A DNA stretch of 10,510 nt from Komagataeibacter kakiaceti JCM 25156. GTDB lineage: Bacteria; Pseudomonadota; Alphaproteobacteria; Acetobacterales; Acetobacteraceae. The position numbers and the translations under genes are program-made. Positions 1-8,309 of this stretch are shown piece after piece. The stretch's first letter is position 1. Each line of letters opens with the position of its first letter. The notes under the pieces are model-generated. The model searched no databases and had not been told where the DNA came from. It saw only the letters and a list, made by a program, of their open reading frames with translations. The stretch is from NCBI RefSeq assembly GCF_000613305.1, contig NZ_BAIO01000048.1:1-10510 (forward strand), read 5' to 3'.

Positions 1-1238
1 GCACGGCTCTGCGCGCGCATCTGGCCAAGGCGGCCCGGGGGCAGGCCTTCGTGCTGCAGGGCGGCGCGTGCGCCGAGAGCTTCAGTGAATTCACCGCCGA
101 CATCGTGCGCGATACCTTCCGCGTGCTGTTGCAGATGGCGGTGGTGCTGACCTTCGGGGCCAAGGTTCCGGTCATCAAGATCGGGCGCATGGCGGGGCAG
201 TACGCCAAGCCGCGCTCCGCCGATACCGAAACGAAGGGCGGCGTGACCCTGCCATCCTACCGTGGCGACATCATCAACGGCTCCGACTTCACCGAAGCCG
301 CGCGCGTGCCCGATCCCGCGCGGATGGAGACGGGGTATTTCCAGTCCGTCGGCACGATGAACCTGCTGCGCGCGTTCGCGGGGGGCGGTTACGCCAACCT
401 GCACGAGGTGCATCGCTGGAACCTGGGCTTCGTGGAGCGTTCGCCGCTGGCGCAGCGTTACGGCCAGCTTGCCGAACGCATTGGCGAGACGCTGGACTTC
501 ATGGCCGCGTGTGGGCTGACCGCCGCCACCACGCCGCAGATTGACGAGACCGAGTTCTACACCTCGCACGAGGCGCTGCTGCTGCCCTACGAACAGGCGC
601 TGACCCGCATCGATTCGACCTCGGGCGAATGGTACGACTGTTCGGCCCATTTCGTCTGGATCGGTGACCGCACCCGCCAGCCCGACGGCGCGCATGTCGA
701 ATTCCTGCGCGGCGTGCGCAACCCCATCGGCATCAAGGTCGGTCCCACCACCACCATCGAGGATCTGGAGCAGCTTCTCGACATCCTCAACCCGCAGGAT
801 GAAGCCGGCCGTATCTCCCTCATCTCGCGCATGGGGGCGGGCAAGGTGCGCGACCACCTGCCGCCGCTGCTCGATAAAGTGATGGCCACGGGGCGCACGG
901 TCACATGGCTATGCGACCCGATGCACGGTAACACGAGTTCCACCAGCACGGGCGTCAAGACCCGTTCGTTCGATGCCATCCTGTCCGAAATCCACGGGTT
1001 CTTCGATGTGTTCGAGGCCGCGGACGCCAGCCCCGGCGGCGTGCATTTCGAAATGACCGGCCAGAACGTGACGGAATGCATCGGCGGCGCGCACCGCCTG
1101 ACGGAAGATGACCTGGGCGAACGCTACGAAACCTTCTGTGACCCGCGCCTGAACGCGGAACAGTCGCTGGAGATGGCGTTCCGCCTGGCCGAGGAACTGA
1201 AGACGCGGGTGCGTCATATTGGGGGCGGAGCGCGCTAG
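1..1238 (+). CDS. Class II 3-deoxy-7-phosphoheptulonate (DAHP) synthase, 5' end outside window
   Basis: DAHP synthase condenses phosphoenolpyruvate with erythrose 4-phosphate, the first step of the shikimate pathway to aromatic amino acids, in the cytosol. The frame is open from base 3 to the TAG at 1236-1238, so the N-terminus (perhaps 40-50 residues by comparison with ~460-residue relatives) is missing. Visible class II signatures in order are AFVLQGG-CAESF near 45-83, [11 protein letters not shown] near 186-219, [67 protein letters not shown] and [10 protein letters not shown]. By analogy with the Mycobacterium tuberculosis enzyme, the divalent-metal ligands would be Cys (codon 69-71), His (924-926), Glu (1050-1052) and Asp (1140-1142); all are present. 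The residue before the metal Cys is Ala where I expect Asp (GGDCAE). It is followed after 28 bases by the nicotinate phosphoribosyltransferase gene, so co-transcription is likely. The family assignment is very secure. Confidence 0.97.
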   Translation, partial: TALRAHLAKAARGQAFVLQGGACAESFSEFTADIVRDTFRVLLQMAVVLTFGAKVPVIKIGRMAGQYAKPRSADTETKGGVTLPSYRGDIINGSDFTEAARVPDPARMETGYFQSVGTMNLLRAFAGGGYANLHEVHRWNLGFVERSPLAQRYGQLAERIGETLDFMAACGLTAATTPQIDETEFYTSHEALLLPYEQALTRIDSTSGEWYDCSAHFVWIGDRTRQPDGAHVEFLRGVRNPIGIKVGPTTTIEDLEQLLDILNPQDEAGRISLISRMGAGKVRDHLPPLLDKVMATGRTVTWLCDPMHGNTSSTSTGVKTRSFDAILSEIHGFFDVFEAADASPGGVHFEMTGQNVTECIGGAHRLTEDDLGERYETFCDPRLNAEQSLEMAFRLAEELKTRVRHIGGGAR

Positions 1239-1257
1239 TTCCGCCGTTGGGGGAATT

Positions 1258-1262
1258 GGAGG
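1258..1262 (+). promoter_or_regulatory. Shine-Dalgarno site fixing the pncB start
   Basis: GGAGG stands 4 bases before the ATG at 1267. This favours ATG 1267 over the in-frame TTG at 1219, which lies inside the DAHP synthase gene and has no such site. Confidence 0.8.
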
Positions 1263-1266
1263 CGAC

Positions 1267-2436
1267 ATGACCCAGGGTGAGGGCTCCGGTGAAGGGGGCA
1301 GGGCCGCGCGCGCGGTGGCGGAGGATGTGATCGCCGCCCGCACGGATGCGTATTTCAATCGCACGCGGGCCATTGTCGAACGCTTCGGTGACAGGAAGGT
1401 GACGTACGCCATCTTCCTGCGCCGCCCCGTCATCTCGGCCCCACGGCTCATGGTGGAATGGGTGGGCGCGGTGGCGGCCCGGTGCGGGGCCGACATCGAA
1501 TGCACGGTCATGTTCCCCGAGGGGACATGGGTGGGCGCGGGTGAACCGCTGGCCTACATTACCGGTTCGTTCGCGCGGCTGGCCCCGCTTGAAACGCTGA
1601 TGCTCCAGTTGCTGGGGCCGGCCTGCGTCGCGGCCCATAATGCCTACCAGATGGCCATGGCGCTGCCGCACGCGCGTTTTCTGGCCATGGAGGCCCGGCA
1701 TTGCGCGGGCTTCGACATGCAGGAACAGATGGCCTATGCCGCCTCGGTGGGGAGTAGCGCCGCCCGCAAGGAAGGGGCGCAGGGCTTCATCGGGGGGGCG
1801 AACGACGCCACGGCGCATTATTTCGGCACCTCCCGGGGGCTGGGCACCATGCCACACGCGCTGGTGGGCTATGCCGGGTCCACCCTGGCGGCGGCCGAGA
1901 TGTTCCATGCCGTCTATCCCGATACGGATCTGGTGGTGCTGGTCGATTACTTCGGTCATGAGGTGACGGACGCGCTGGAAGTCTGCCGCCATTTTCCCGA
2001 ACTTGCCGCGACCGGGCGGCTGGCCGTGCGGCTGGATACCCATGGCGGCCGGTTTCTGGAGGGGCTGGACCCGGCCTCCTCCTATGCCGTGCTGGAGCGG
2101 CATACGCCGGGCAGCATCCGGCGTTACCGCTCCGACAAGGAACTGCGCCACCTTGTCGGCACCGGTGTGTCCGCCGCCGCCATATGGCGGATGCGCGAGG
2201 TGCTGGACGAGGCCGGTTTCCCCCATGTGCGCATCATTGCGTCATCGGGCTTCAGTGTGGAAAAATGCCTCAGCATGGCGGACGCCCACGCCCCGGTTGA
2301 TGTGATCGGCACCGGTTCCTTCATTCCCGACCGCTGGTCGGAAACCTATGCCACGGCGGACATCGTGGCCTATGACGATACGCCACGGGTCAAGGTGGGG
2401 CGGGAGTTCCTGCTCCGCCGCAACAGCAACCTGTAG
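1267..2436 (+). CDS. pncB: Nicotinate phosphoribosyltransferase, short archaeal-like type
   Basis: The predicted 389-residue protein belongs to the nicotinate/quinolinate phosphoribosyltransferase superfamily. It would convert nicotinate and PRPP to nicotinate mononucleotide, the salvage entry to NAD. An N-terminal RTDAYF (about residues 26-31) resembles the substrate-binding start of the family. LGTMPHALVGYAG holds His197, the position of the His phosphorylated in PncB enzymes. A C-terminal SSGFS (near 330) and GTGSF (348-352) fit the phosphate-binding end of the barrel. The length matches the ~390-residue Thermoplasma-type enzyme better than the 400-residue E. coli PncB or the long actinobacterial forms. 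It sits 28 bases after the DAHP synthase gene and 43 bases before a small acidic protein gene. Function is inferred from family motifs. A quinolinate or nicotinamide phosphoribosyltransferase is less likely but not excluded without alignment. Confidence 0.85.
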   Translation: MTQGEGSGEGGRAARAVAEDVIAARTDAYFNRTRAIVERFGDRKVTYAIFLRRPVISAPRLMVEWVGAVAARCGADIECTVMFPEGTWVGAGEPLAYITGSFARLAPLETLMLQLLGPACVAAHNAYQMAMALPHARFLAMEARHCAGFDMQEQMAYAASVGSSAARKEGAQGFIGGANDATAHYFGTSRGLGTMPHALVGYAGSTLAAAEMFHAVYPDTDLVVLVDYFGHEVTDALEVCRHFPELAATGRLAVRLDTHGGRFLEGLDPASSYAVLERHTPGSIRRYRSDKELRHLVGTGVSAAAIWRMREVLDEAGFPHVRIIASSGFSVEKCLSMADAHAPVDVIGTGSFIPDRWSETYATADIVAYDDTPRVKVGREFLLRRNSNL

Positions 2437-2479
2437 CGCGCGGCCCCCGGATGCGGGGTGGATAACGAAAGGCTTCATC

Positions 2480-2848
2480 GTGTCGGATACCATTTTTGCC
2501 CCTGCGGAGGGGTGGCGCGTGCGGATTCTGGATCTGTCAGGCGGCGCCGAGGATAATATCGTGGAGGAGGTCGGTGGCTTCCCCGACCTGATCCAGGCCA
2601 ACGCCTTCGCGCGCGCCTATGTGCGCGACAGCATCGAGCGGTGCCGCATGGCGGGCCTTTCCCCTGCCGAGGTGCTCAAGGCGTGGTTCTCCTTCGGGGA
2701 AGACGCGGAGGTGCTCGAAGCCGGTGACATGGGCTGGCGCTCGGCCAATGAACTGGACGATTTCGCGGCCCATGCCGCCACACCCATGGAGCGTGACTGG
2801 CGCGCCTTCGACCCCCGCCGCGCCGAGGATGACGACGCGGAGGACTGA
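2480..2848 (+). CDS. Small acidic protein of unknown function
   Basis: I do not recognise this 122-residue protein. The GTG at 2480 is chosen as the start because a GAAAGG site (2467-2472) lies 7 bases upstream, and extension further 5' would run back into pncB in a frame with unnatural composition. The sequence is soluble-looking, with no signal peptide or membrane segment. It opens with a short beta-like stretch (GWRVRILDLSGG, about residues 11-22), then a helical part with NAFARAYVRDSIERCR (about 40-55) and SPAEVLKAWFSFGED (about 60-74). The tail is strongly acidic (RRAEDDDAED). Codon use matches its neighbours, so it looks like a resident gene, not a transferred one. It lies between pncB and gltX in the same orientation with gaps of 43 and 71 bases, so it is probably co-transcribed; no function follows from that. 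Confidence 0.75.
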   Translation: MSDTIFAPAEGWRVRILDLSGGAEDNIVEEVGGFPDLIQANAFARAYVRDSIERCRMAGLSPAEVLKAWFSFGEDAEVLEAGDMGWRSANELDDFAAHAATPMERDWRAFDPRRAEDDDAED

Positions 2849-2919
2849 GCGCGCGCCCATCGCGCATTGATGGTCCATGCTCTCTGGCGTTTCGGGCGTG
2901 ATCGCCGCATATAGGGGGC

Positions 2920-4257
2920 ATGAAACTCCGTTTTGCGCCCAGCCCGACCGGGCTGATCCATGTTGGCAATGCGCGTCAGGCCATTGCCAATGCCCTGTTT
3001 GCCCGCCGCCACGGCGCGCGTTTCCTGCTGCGTATTGACGATACCGACAGGGGCCGCTCGAAAGAGGAATACGTGCAGGCCCTGCAGGATGACCTGCGCT
3101 GGCTGGGCATCGGGTGGGACGAATATGTCCGCCAGTCGGACCGGCTGGACCGCTACGCGCTGGCCATCGAACACCTGAAGGCCAGCGGGCGGCTTTACCC
3201 GTGCTTCGAGAGCGAGCAGGAACTCGCCTCCAAGCGCGAGGCGCGCATCCGCATGCGCAAGCCCCCCATCTACGACCGTGCGATGCTGCGCATGACCCCG
3301 CAGCAGCGCGCGCAGGCCGAAGCCAATGGCAAGGTGCCGTACTGGCGCTTCAGACTGTCCGACCACCGCACGGTGGAATGGAATGACCTGGTCATGGGGC
3401 CGTCGCGCGTCAAGCTGCCCGCCATTTCCGACCCGGTGCTGGTACGCGCCGATGGCACGGTGCTGTACACGCTGGCCTCGGTCGTGGATGACATGGAACT
3501 GGGCATCACCCACGTCATCCGGGGCGAGGACCATGTGACCAATACCGGCGTGCAGATCGACATTGCCGAGGCGCTGGGCGCGAAGCGCAACCGTTTCACC
3601 TTCGCGCATCTGCCGCTTCTGCTGGATGAGGGCGGCGGCAAGCTGTCCAAGCGTTTCGACGGGCTGTCGATTCGTGCGCTCAGGCAGGACGGGATCGAGC
3701 CTTCGGCCATCGTGTCCTACCTCGCCCGCCTTGGCAGCGCGGATGACCCGGCCCCGCTTTCGTTTGATGAACTGGCCGCCAGCTACGACCTCGGGCGCGT
3801 TTCACGCTCGGCCGCGCGCTTCGACATGCGGCAGTTGCTGGGGCTGAACCGCCGCATCATGCACGCCATGCCGTTTGAGGAAATTCGCGCCCGCCTGCCC
3901 GAAGGTGCGACCGAAGCCTTCTGGCGCGCCGTGCGCGGCAACGTGGACATGGCCAGTGAGCTGCGCCACTGGTGGGACGTGGTGGCGGGCGAGATCGTGC
4001 CCCCCGTCATGGACGCGCAGGACACGCCCTTCCTGCTTCAGGCGCTGGAATGCCTGCCCGCCGAACCGTGGGATGACACGACATGGAAAACATGGACCAC
4101 CGCCGTGCGTGAGGCCACGGGCCGTACCGGGCGCGACCTGTTCCACCCCCTGCGTCTTGCCCTGACGGGGGAGGACAGCGGGCCGGAAATGCGCGACCTG
4201 CTCCCGCTCATGGGGCGCGAGCGCGTGGCCGGGCGGTTGCGGATCGTGTCGCGCTGA
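2920..4257 (+). CDS. gltX: Glutamyl-tRNA synthetase, GltX2-type
   Basis: This 445-residue class I aminoacyl-tRNA synthetase charges tRNA with glutamate using ATP. The N-terminus RFAPSPTGLIHVGNARQA carries the HIGH-type ATP site as HVGN (14-17), and KLSKR (241-245) is the KMSKS equivalent. IDDTD (near 39-43) is the usual GluRS motif, and HVIRGEDH near 200 is the GluRS active-site segment. The Zn-type Cys cluster of E. coli GluRS is reduced to a single Cys in YPCFES, as in many alphaproteobacterial enzymes. The start ATG 2920 agrees with the usual family start. A G-run (2914-2918) is only one base away, so there is no well-spaced Shine-Dalgarno. Alphaproteobacteria lack GlnRS and often carry two GluRS paralogues, with Gln-tRNA made by GatCAB. 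This shorter form may be the second paralogue, but which tRNAs it charges cannot be read from the sequence. The gene ends four bases before a strong terminator. Confidence 0.96.
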   Translation: MKLRFAPSPTGLIHVGNARQAIANALFARRHGARFLLRIDDTDRGRSKEEYVQALQDDLRWLGIGWDEYVRQSDRLDRYALAIEHLKASGRLYPCFESEQELASKREARIRMRKPPIYDRAMLRMTPQQRAQAEANGKVPYWRFRLSDHRTVEWNDLVMGPSRVKLPAISDPVLVRADGTVLYTLASVVDDMELGITHVIRGEDHVTNTGVQIDIAEALGAKRNRFTFAHLPLLLDEGGGKLSKRFDGLSIRALRQDGIEPSAIVSYLARLGSADDPAPLSFDELAASYDLGRVSRSAARFDMRQLLGLNRRIMHAMPFEEIRARLPEGATEAFWRAVRGNVDMASELRHWWDVVAGEIVPPVMDAQDTPFLLQALECLPAEPWDDTTWKTWTTAVREATGRTGRDLFHPLRLALTGEDSGPEMRDLLPLMGRERVAGRLRIVSR

Positions 4258-4261
4258 CATG

Positions 4262-4291
4262 AAAAAGGCCCGGATGGAACCGGGCCTTTTT
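4262..4291. terminator. Bidirectional intrinsic terminator after gltX
   Basis: A perfect 12-base inverted repeat is present: AAAAAGGCCCGG (4262-4273) and CCGGGCCTTTTT (4280-4291), with a 6-base loop. The GC stem is followed by a T-run on either strand. It lies 4 bases after the gltX stop, so it ends the + strand run. It can also catch minus-strand transcripts leaving trmJ. Confidence 0.95.
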
Positions 4292-4328
4292 CATAAGTGA
4301 TTTGAAAATAACTGATTGATAAAGATAA

Positions 4329-4404
4329 AAGTTTTTGGGTGCCGCCTTTTTTCAAAAAGGCGGCGTTTGCTGAAGCTTTTTGAAAAAAGCTTCAGCACAA
4401 ACTT
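4329..4404. repeat. Compound palindromic intergenic element (REP/BIME- or MITE-like)
   Basis: Two perfect hairpins stand side by side. GCCGCCTTTTT (4341-4351) pairs with AAAAAGGCGGC (4354-4364), and GCTGAAGCTTTTT (4369-4381) pairs with AAAAAGCTTCAGC (4384-4396). They are enclosed by an outer inverted repeat AAGTTTTTG (4329-4337) against 4396-4404, with 8 of 9 positions matching. The whole can fold as a three-armed cruciform. Similar double palindromes are, as I recall, common between genes of acetic acid bacteria; that is memory, not a search. The element may also act as a second terminator or mRNA 3'-end stabiliser between the convergent gltX and trmJ genes. Confidence 0.7.
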
Positions 4405-4443
4405 CCTTACAATTTACAGAAATACTCCGCAGGGGGGGGGCGT

Positions 4444-5222
4444 TCAGCCCGCCTGTCGCGCCTTGCGCCCGCGTGAGAGTTCGGTCACCACGCCATGCAG
4501 CGTGCGCAGTTCCTGCTCCGTCACCTCGCCACGCAGGAAGAAATGCCGCAGGTTGCGCACCATACCCGCGCGCTTCTGCTCATTGCGCAGGAAACCGCAC
4601 TCATCCAGATCGGTGATGAGATGGCGCATGAAATTATCCAGCTCGCCCCGGGTGGCCACATGCGTCTCGTTGGTCATGAGCGTGCGCGGCGGCGTGTCGT
4701 CATGCGCCATCCACCATTCATACGCCATGATCATGACCGCCTGCGCCAGATTGAGCGACATGAAGGCGGGGTTGAGCGGGTAGCGTATCAGGCGTCGGCG
4801 CGGGCCATGTCCTCGTTATCCAGCCCCGCGCGCTCAGGTCCGAACATGAGCCCGACCTTCAGCCCGCGCCCTGTCATCTCACGCAGTTCGGCGGCCCCGC
4901 CACGGGCGGTCAGCACCGGTTTTACGATATGGCGCGGGCGGGGACAGGTGGCGAAGACATGGTGCAGGTCGGCCACCGCGTCATCCACCGTATCGAACAC
5001 CGTGGCGGATTCGAGTATGCGGTCCGCCCCCGAGGCGCTGCGCCACGCGCGTTCCAGCGGCCAGCCGTCACGCGGGGCGACAAGACGCATGTGGAACAGC
5101 CCGCCATTGGCCATGGCGCGCGCGGTGGTGCCGATATTCTCGGCCATCTGGGGCCGCACAAGGATCACGACCGGGCTGTTGCCGATGGGGCCGATATCCG
5201 CCCCGCCATCACGCCCGGTCAT
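4444..5222 (-). CDS. trmJ: TrmH/SpoU-family tRNA 2'-O-methyltransferase (TrmJ-like), one apparent frameshift
   Basis: SPOUT-fold methyltransferases of this group use S-adenosylmethionine to 2'-O-methylate tRNA; TrmJ acts on nucleotide 32 of the anticodon loop. Motif 1 RPQMAENIGTTARAMANGG is at residues 23-41, motif 2 FGPERAGL at 127-134 and motif 3 YPLNPAFMSLNLAQA at 148-162, which form the trefoil-knot cofactor pocket. As read, the frame stops right after ADA near 4790. Adding one G to the GG in the + strand ATCAGGCGTC (4788-4797) restores ADALIRYPLNPAF and gives a 259-residue protein of normal length. I take this as a sequencing error, though a real pseudogene is possible. The start ATG 5222 is supported by a well-placed GGAGG and overlaps the cysS stop as ATGA, implying translational coupling. 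An alternative ATG at 5234 is less likely. The C-terminal half is a helical extension typical of TrmJ. Confidence 0.9.
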
Positions 5223-6584
5223 GCCTGCCTCCATGTCGTGCCCTGCGGGCCATCCTCAAGTACGATGCCCTGCGCCGCCAGTTCATTGCGTATGGCGTCG
5301 GCCCGGCCAAAATCACGCGCCCTGCGCGCGGCCAGACGTTCGGCAATCAGGGCTTCGATGGCGCTGGCGTCAACGGTGCTGCGGCCACGGAACCACTGTT
5401 CGGGTGTGTCATGCAGCAGGCCGATCAGGTTGCCCGCCGCCCTGAGCTGGCGGGCGGCCAGCGTGTCGCCACCCAGTGCGGCATCGGCCAGCGCGTGCAT
5501 TTCCGCCAGTGCGCGCGGGGTGTTCAGGTCATCGCACAGCATGGCCACGAAGCTGTCGGGCGGTGGGGGCAGGGGCTCCGGCTGTTCGGGCAGGTGTTCC
5601 AGCGCGCGGTAAAAGCGGTCGAGCATCTGGCGCGCTTCATCCAGCCCGGCCTGCGTGAAGTTCAGGACCGAACGGTACTGCGCGCGCAGCAGCAGCAGGC
5701 GCAGCGCCTCCGCCGGGGTGTCGCGCAGCACGTCGCGCACGGTCATGAAGTTGCCGAGTGATTTCGACATCTTCTCCCCGTTGACCAGCAGCATGGCGTT
5801 ATGCACCAGTGCGCGGCGAAGCGCCCGTGCGGGTGGCAGCACATGCTCTGCGCGCGTTCGTTTTCATGGTGGGGGAACAGAAGGTCCGACCCGCCGCCAT
5901 GAATGTCGAAACTCTGCCCCAGGTAACGGTGCGACATGGCCGAACATTCGATATGCCAGCCCGGCCGCCCGCGTCCCCATGGGCTGTCCCAGCCCGGCGT
6001 CTGGTCGTCCGATGGCTTCCACAGCACGAAATCCCCCGGATCGCGCTTGTAGGGGGCGACCTCCACCCGCGCGCCCGCGATCAGGTCATCGGGGCTGCGG
6101 CCCGACAGCGCGCCATAGGAATCGTAGGTGCCCACCGCGAACAGCACATGCCCTTCGGCTCATAGGCGTGGCCGCTTTCGATCAGGCGGCGGATCATGTC
6201 CTGCATTTCACCGATATGGTGGGTCGCGCGCGGTTCCACGTCGGGCGGCAGGATGGAGACGGCGGCCAGGTCGTCATGGAAATCACGGATGGTGCGCGCG
6301 GTCAGATCCGCTATGGATTCGCCATTGGCCAGCGCGCGGGCGTTGATCTTGTCATCCACGTCCGTGATGTTGCGCACGTAGGTCACGTGTGGGTACAGGT
6401 GGCGCAGCAGGCGCACCAGCACGTCCGCCGTCAGCATGGCGCGCAGGTTGCCGATATGCGCCAGATCATAAACCGTGGGGCCGCAGTAATAGACGCGCAC
6501 GTTCAGCGGGTCGAGCGGAACGAAGGGAACGGTGCTGCGGGTTCTGCTGTCGTGCAGGTGCAGGCGGGGCTGTGTATCGGACAT
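5219..6584 (-). CDS. cysS: Cysteinyl-tRNA synthetase, two apparent frameshifts
   Basis: This class I synthetase attaches cysteine to tRNA-Cys. With two one-base corrections the gene encodes 455 residues (E. coli CysS has 461). Family marks are all present: Cys34 in [13 protein letters not shown] (43-46), [19 protein letters not shown] with Cys214, PHHENE with His239 and Glu243 (with Cys34 and Cys214 the four zinc ligands), and KMSKS (272-276). The first break is at + strand 6151-6153, where CATGCCCTTC needs one more C to give [16 protein letters not shown]. The second is at 5806-5807, where GCACCAG needs one more C to give [18 protein letters not shown]. Both fall in conserved stretches, and cysS is essential, so errors in the read are far more likely than gene loss. 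No clear Shine-Dalgarno precedes ATG 6584. It follows the prfC terminator by about 70 bases and overlaps trmJ at its end. Confidence 0.94.
5228..5232 (-). promoter_or_regulatory. Shine-Dalgarno site for trmJ inside the cysS end
   Basis: GGAGG on the minus strand lies 5 bases before ATG 5222. It decides between that start and the in-frame ATG at 5234, and it sits within the last codons of cysS, fitting a coupled restart at the ATGA overlap. Confidence 0.75.
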
Positions 6585-6654
6585 GATGCGTCTAGATGCG
6601 ACAGACAGCCGGTGGGGCGCAAGACTTCATCTGTGTCTCCCGTGGGGGGCGGAC

Positions 6655-6690
6655 AAAAGGGGCGGCGACCGGCAGGCCACCGCCGCCCTT
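6655..6690 (-). terminator. Intrinsic terminator after prfC
   Basis: On the minus strand, GGGCGGCG (6688-6681) pairs perfectly with CGCCGCCC (6667-6660) across a 13-base loop and is followed by CTTTT (6659-6655). It begins directly after the prfC stop codon at 6691-6693. This suggests cysS-trmJ has its own promoter in 6585-6650, although I see no convincing -35/-10 pair there. Confidence 0.75.
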
Positions 6691-8253
6691 TCAGCCGATT
6701 TCCTGCCCGATCTGCTTGATGTCGTGAAAGGCGAGATCGGGGTTCCCTTCCGCCGTGCGGCGCATCATGAACGCCGAGGACGCCAGGAAGACCGGGTCGC
6801 CATCAATATCGTCCGCCATGGCGGCGCGGTTGGCCATGCAGAATGTCTCCAGCTTGTCGCGCGGGCCGGTGACCCAGCGGGCCAGGTTGTACGGCGTCGA
6901 TTCAAAGCCGATGGCCACGCCGTATTCGCCCCTGAGCCGGGATTGCAGCACATCAAGCTGGAGCGTGCCCACCACGCCCACGATGGGCGGCGCGCCGTCC
7001 TGCGGGCGGAAAAGCTGCACCACGCCTTCCTCCGCCAGTTCGGTCAGGGCCTGGCGCAGCTTCTTGGCCTTCATCGCGTCATCCAGCCGCACGCGGCGCA
7101 GGATTTCGGGGGCGAAGTAGGGCACGCCGGTAAAGCGCAGATCCTCGCCTTCGGTCAGGGTGTCGCCAATGCGCAGCGTGCCGTGGTTGGGGATGCCCAC
7201 CACGTCCCCCGCGAAGGCTTCCTCGGCAAGCTGGCGGTCGCGGGCGAAGAAGAACTGCGGGGTATGCAGCGCGAACTGCTTGCCGATGCGCACGTGCTTG
7301 AGCCGCATGCCGCGTTGCAGCCTGCCCGAACAGATGCGCGCGAACGCCATGCGGTCGCGGTGGTTGGGGTCCATGTTCGCCTGGATCTTGAACACCAGCG
7401 CGGTCAGCGCGGGTTCATCGGCGCGGACATTGCGGGTCTCGGTCGCCTGGTCGCGCGGCGGCGGGCCGAAGGCGGCCAGCGCGTCCAGCAGGTCGGTCAC
7501 GCCGATTTCCTTCATGGCGCTACCGAAGAAGACCGGTGTGAGATGGCCGGCATTGAAACTTTCACGGTCAAAGGGGGGAAGTGCCGCCTCGACCAGTTCC
7601 AGATCCTCGCCAAGCTGGACCATGCGCGGGTCGGACTGGTCCAGTTCCTCGCTCACATGCAGTTCGCGGCTGCGCAGGTCATAGGTGCCGACGAATTTGG
7701 CCGCCCGCCCCACCGGCCATGTGGCCGGGGCGGTGTCCAGCGCCAGCGAGGACGAGATTTCATCCAGCAGCGCGAACGGATCCTGCGATTCGCGGTCCAT
7801 CTTGTTGATGAAGGTCACGATGGGAATGTCGCGCAGGCGGCAGATCTCGAACAGCTTGCGCGTGCGCGCCTCGATCCCCTTGGCGGCGTCGATCACCATC
7901 ACGGCGGCATCCACCGCCGTCAGCGTGCGATAGGTATCTTCCGAGAAGTCTTCATGGCCCGGCGTGTCGAGCAGGTTGAAGATGCAGCCGCCATATTCGA
8001 ACGTCATGACCGAGGTCACGACCGAAATGCCACGGTCACGCTCGATCCCCATCCAGTCCGAACGCGTGCGCCGCCGCTCGCCCTTGGCCCGGACATTGCC
8101 CGCCATCTGGATCGCGCCACCGGCGCGCAGGATACGCTCGGTCAGCGTGGTCTTGCCCGCGTCGGGGTGGGAGATGATGGCGAATGTGCGCCGCCGGGTG
8201 ATTTCGGCGGCAAGCGAGGTATCGGCTGCGGGGGCGTTCACGAGCGTGTCCAT
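6691..8253 (-). CDS. prfC: Peptide chain release factor 3
   Basis: RF3 is a translational GTPase that removes RF1/RF2 from the ribosome after peptide release. The 520-residue protein (E. coli 529) has the G1 loop HPDAGKTT (29-36), the RF3-type switch I segment ERDRGISVVTSVM (71-83), G3 DTPGHEDF (96-103) and G4 NKMD (150-153). A beta-barrel domain with DRMAFARICSG and the RF3 C-terminal domain with PPIVGVVGTLQLDVLQ follow. ATG 8253 is chosen because it puts the start about 20 residues before RRTFAIISHP, close to E. coli RF3. A TTG at 8328 would add 25 unconserved residues. A purine stretch (CAGGA) abuts the ATG, closer than usual for a Shine-Dalgarno. The frame is intact. It lies 118 bases after rpsD and ends in its own terminator. 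Confidence 0.96.
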   Translation of the reverse strand: MDTLVNAPAADTSLAAEITRRRTFAIISHPDAGKTTLTERILRAGGAIQMAGNVRAKGERRRTRSDWMGIERDRGISVVTSVMTFEYGGCIFNLLDTPGHEDFSEDTYRTLTAVDAAVMVIDAAKGIEARTRKLFEICRLRDIPIVTFINKMDRESQDPFALLDEISSSLALDTAPATWPVGRAAKFVGTYDLRSRELHVSEELDQSDPRMVQLGEDLELVEAALPPFDRESFNAGHLTPVFFGSAMKEIGVTDLLDALAAFGPPPRDQATETRNVRADEPALTALVFKIQANMDPNHRDRMAFARICSGRLQRGMRLKHVRIGKQFALHTPQFFFARDRQLAEEAFAGDVVGIPNHGTLRIGDTLTEGEDLRFTGVPYFAPEILRRVRLDDAMKAKKLRQALTELAEEGVVQLFRPQDGAPPIVGVVGTLQLDVLQSRLRGEYGVAIGFESTPYNLARWVTGPRDKLETFCMANRAAMADDIDGDPVFLASSAFMMRRTAEGNPDLAFHDIKQIGQEIG

Positions 8254-8309
8254 TCCTGCGGCTGGCCCGGCGGGAAGGCTGTGGAACCTGGCAGGGGCCA
8301 GAAACGCGG

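Noticed and set aside
955..2226. A 423-codon minus-strand open frame.
   Set aside because: It is antisense to the DAHP synthase end and pncB, with shadow-type composition and no recognisable domain.
2617..3609. A 330-codon minus-strand open frame.
   Set aside because: It is antisense to the small acidic protein gene and gltX and has no family features.
4432..4440. Run of nine G just beyond the trmJ stop, as a possible phase-variation tract.
   Set aside because: It is outside coding sequence and not in a promoter; its length may itself be misread given the other G/C-run errors.
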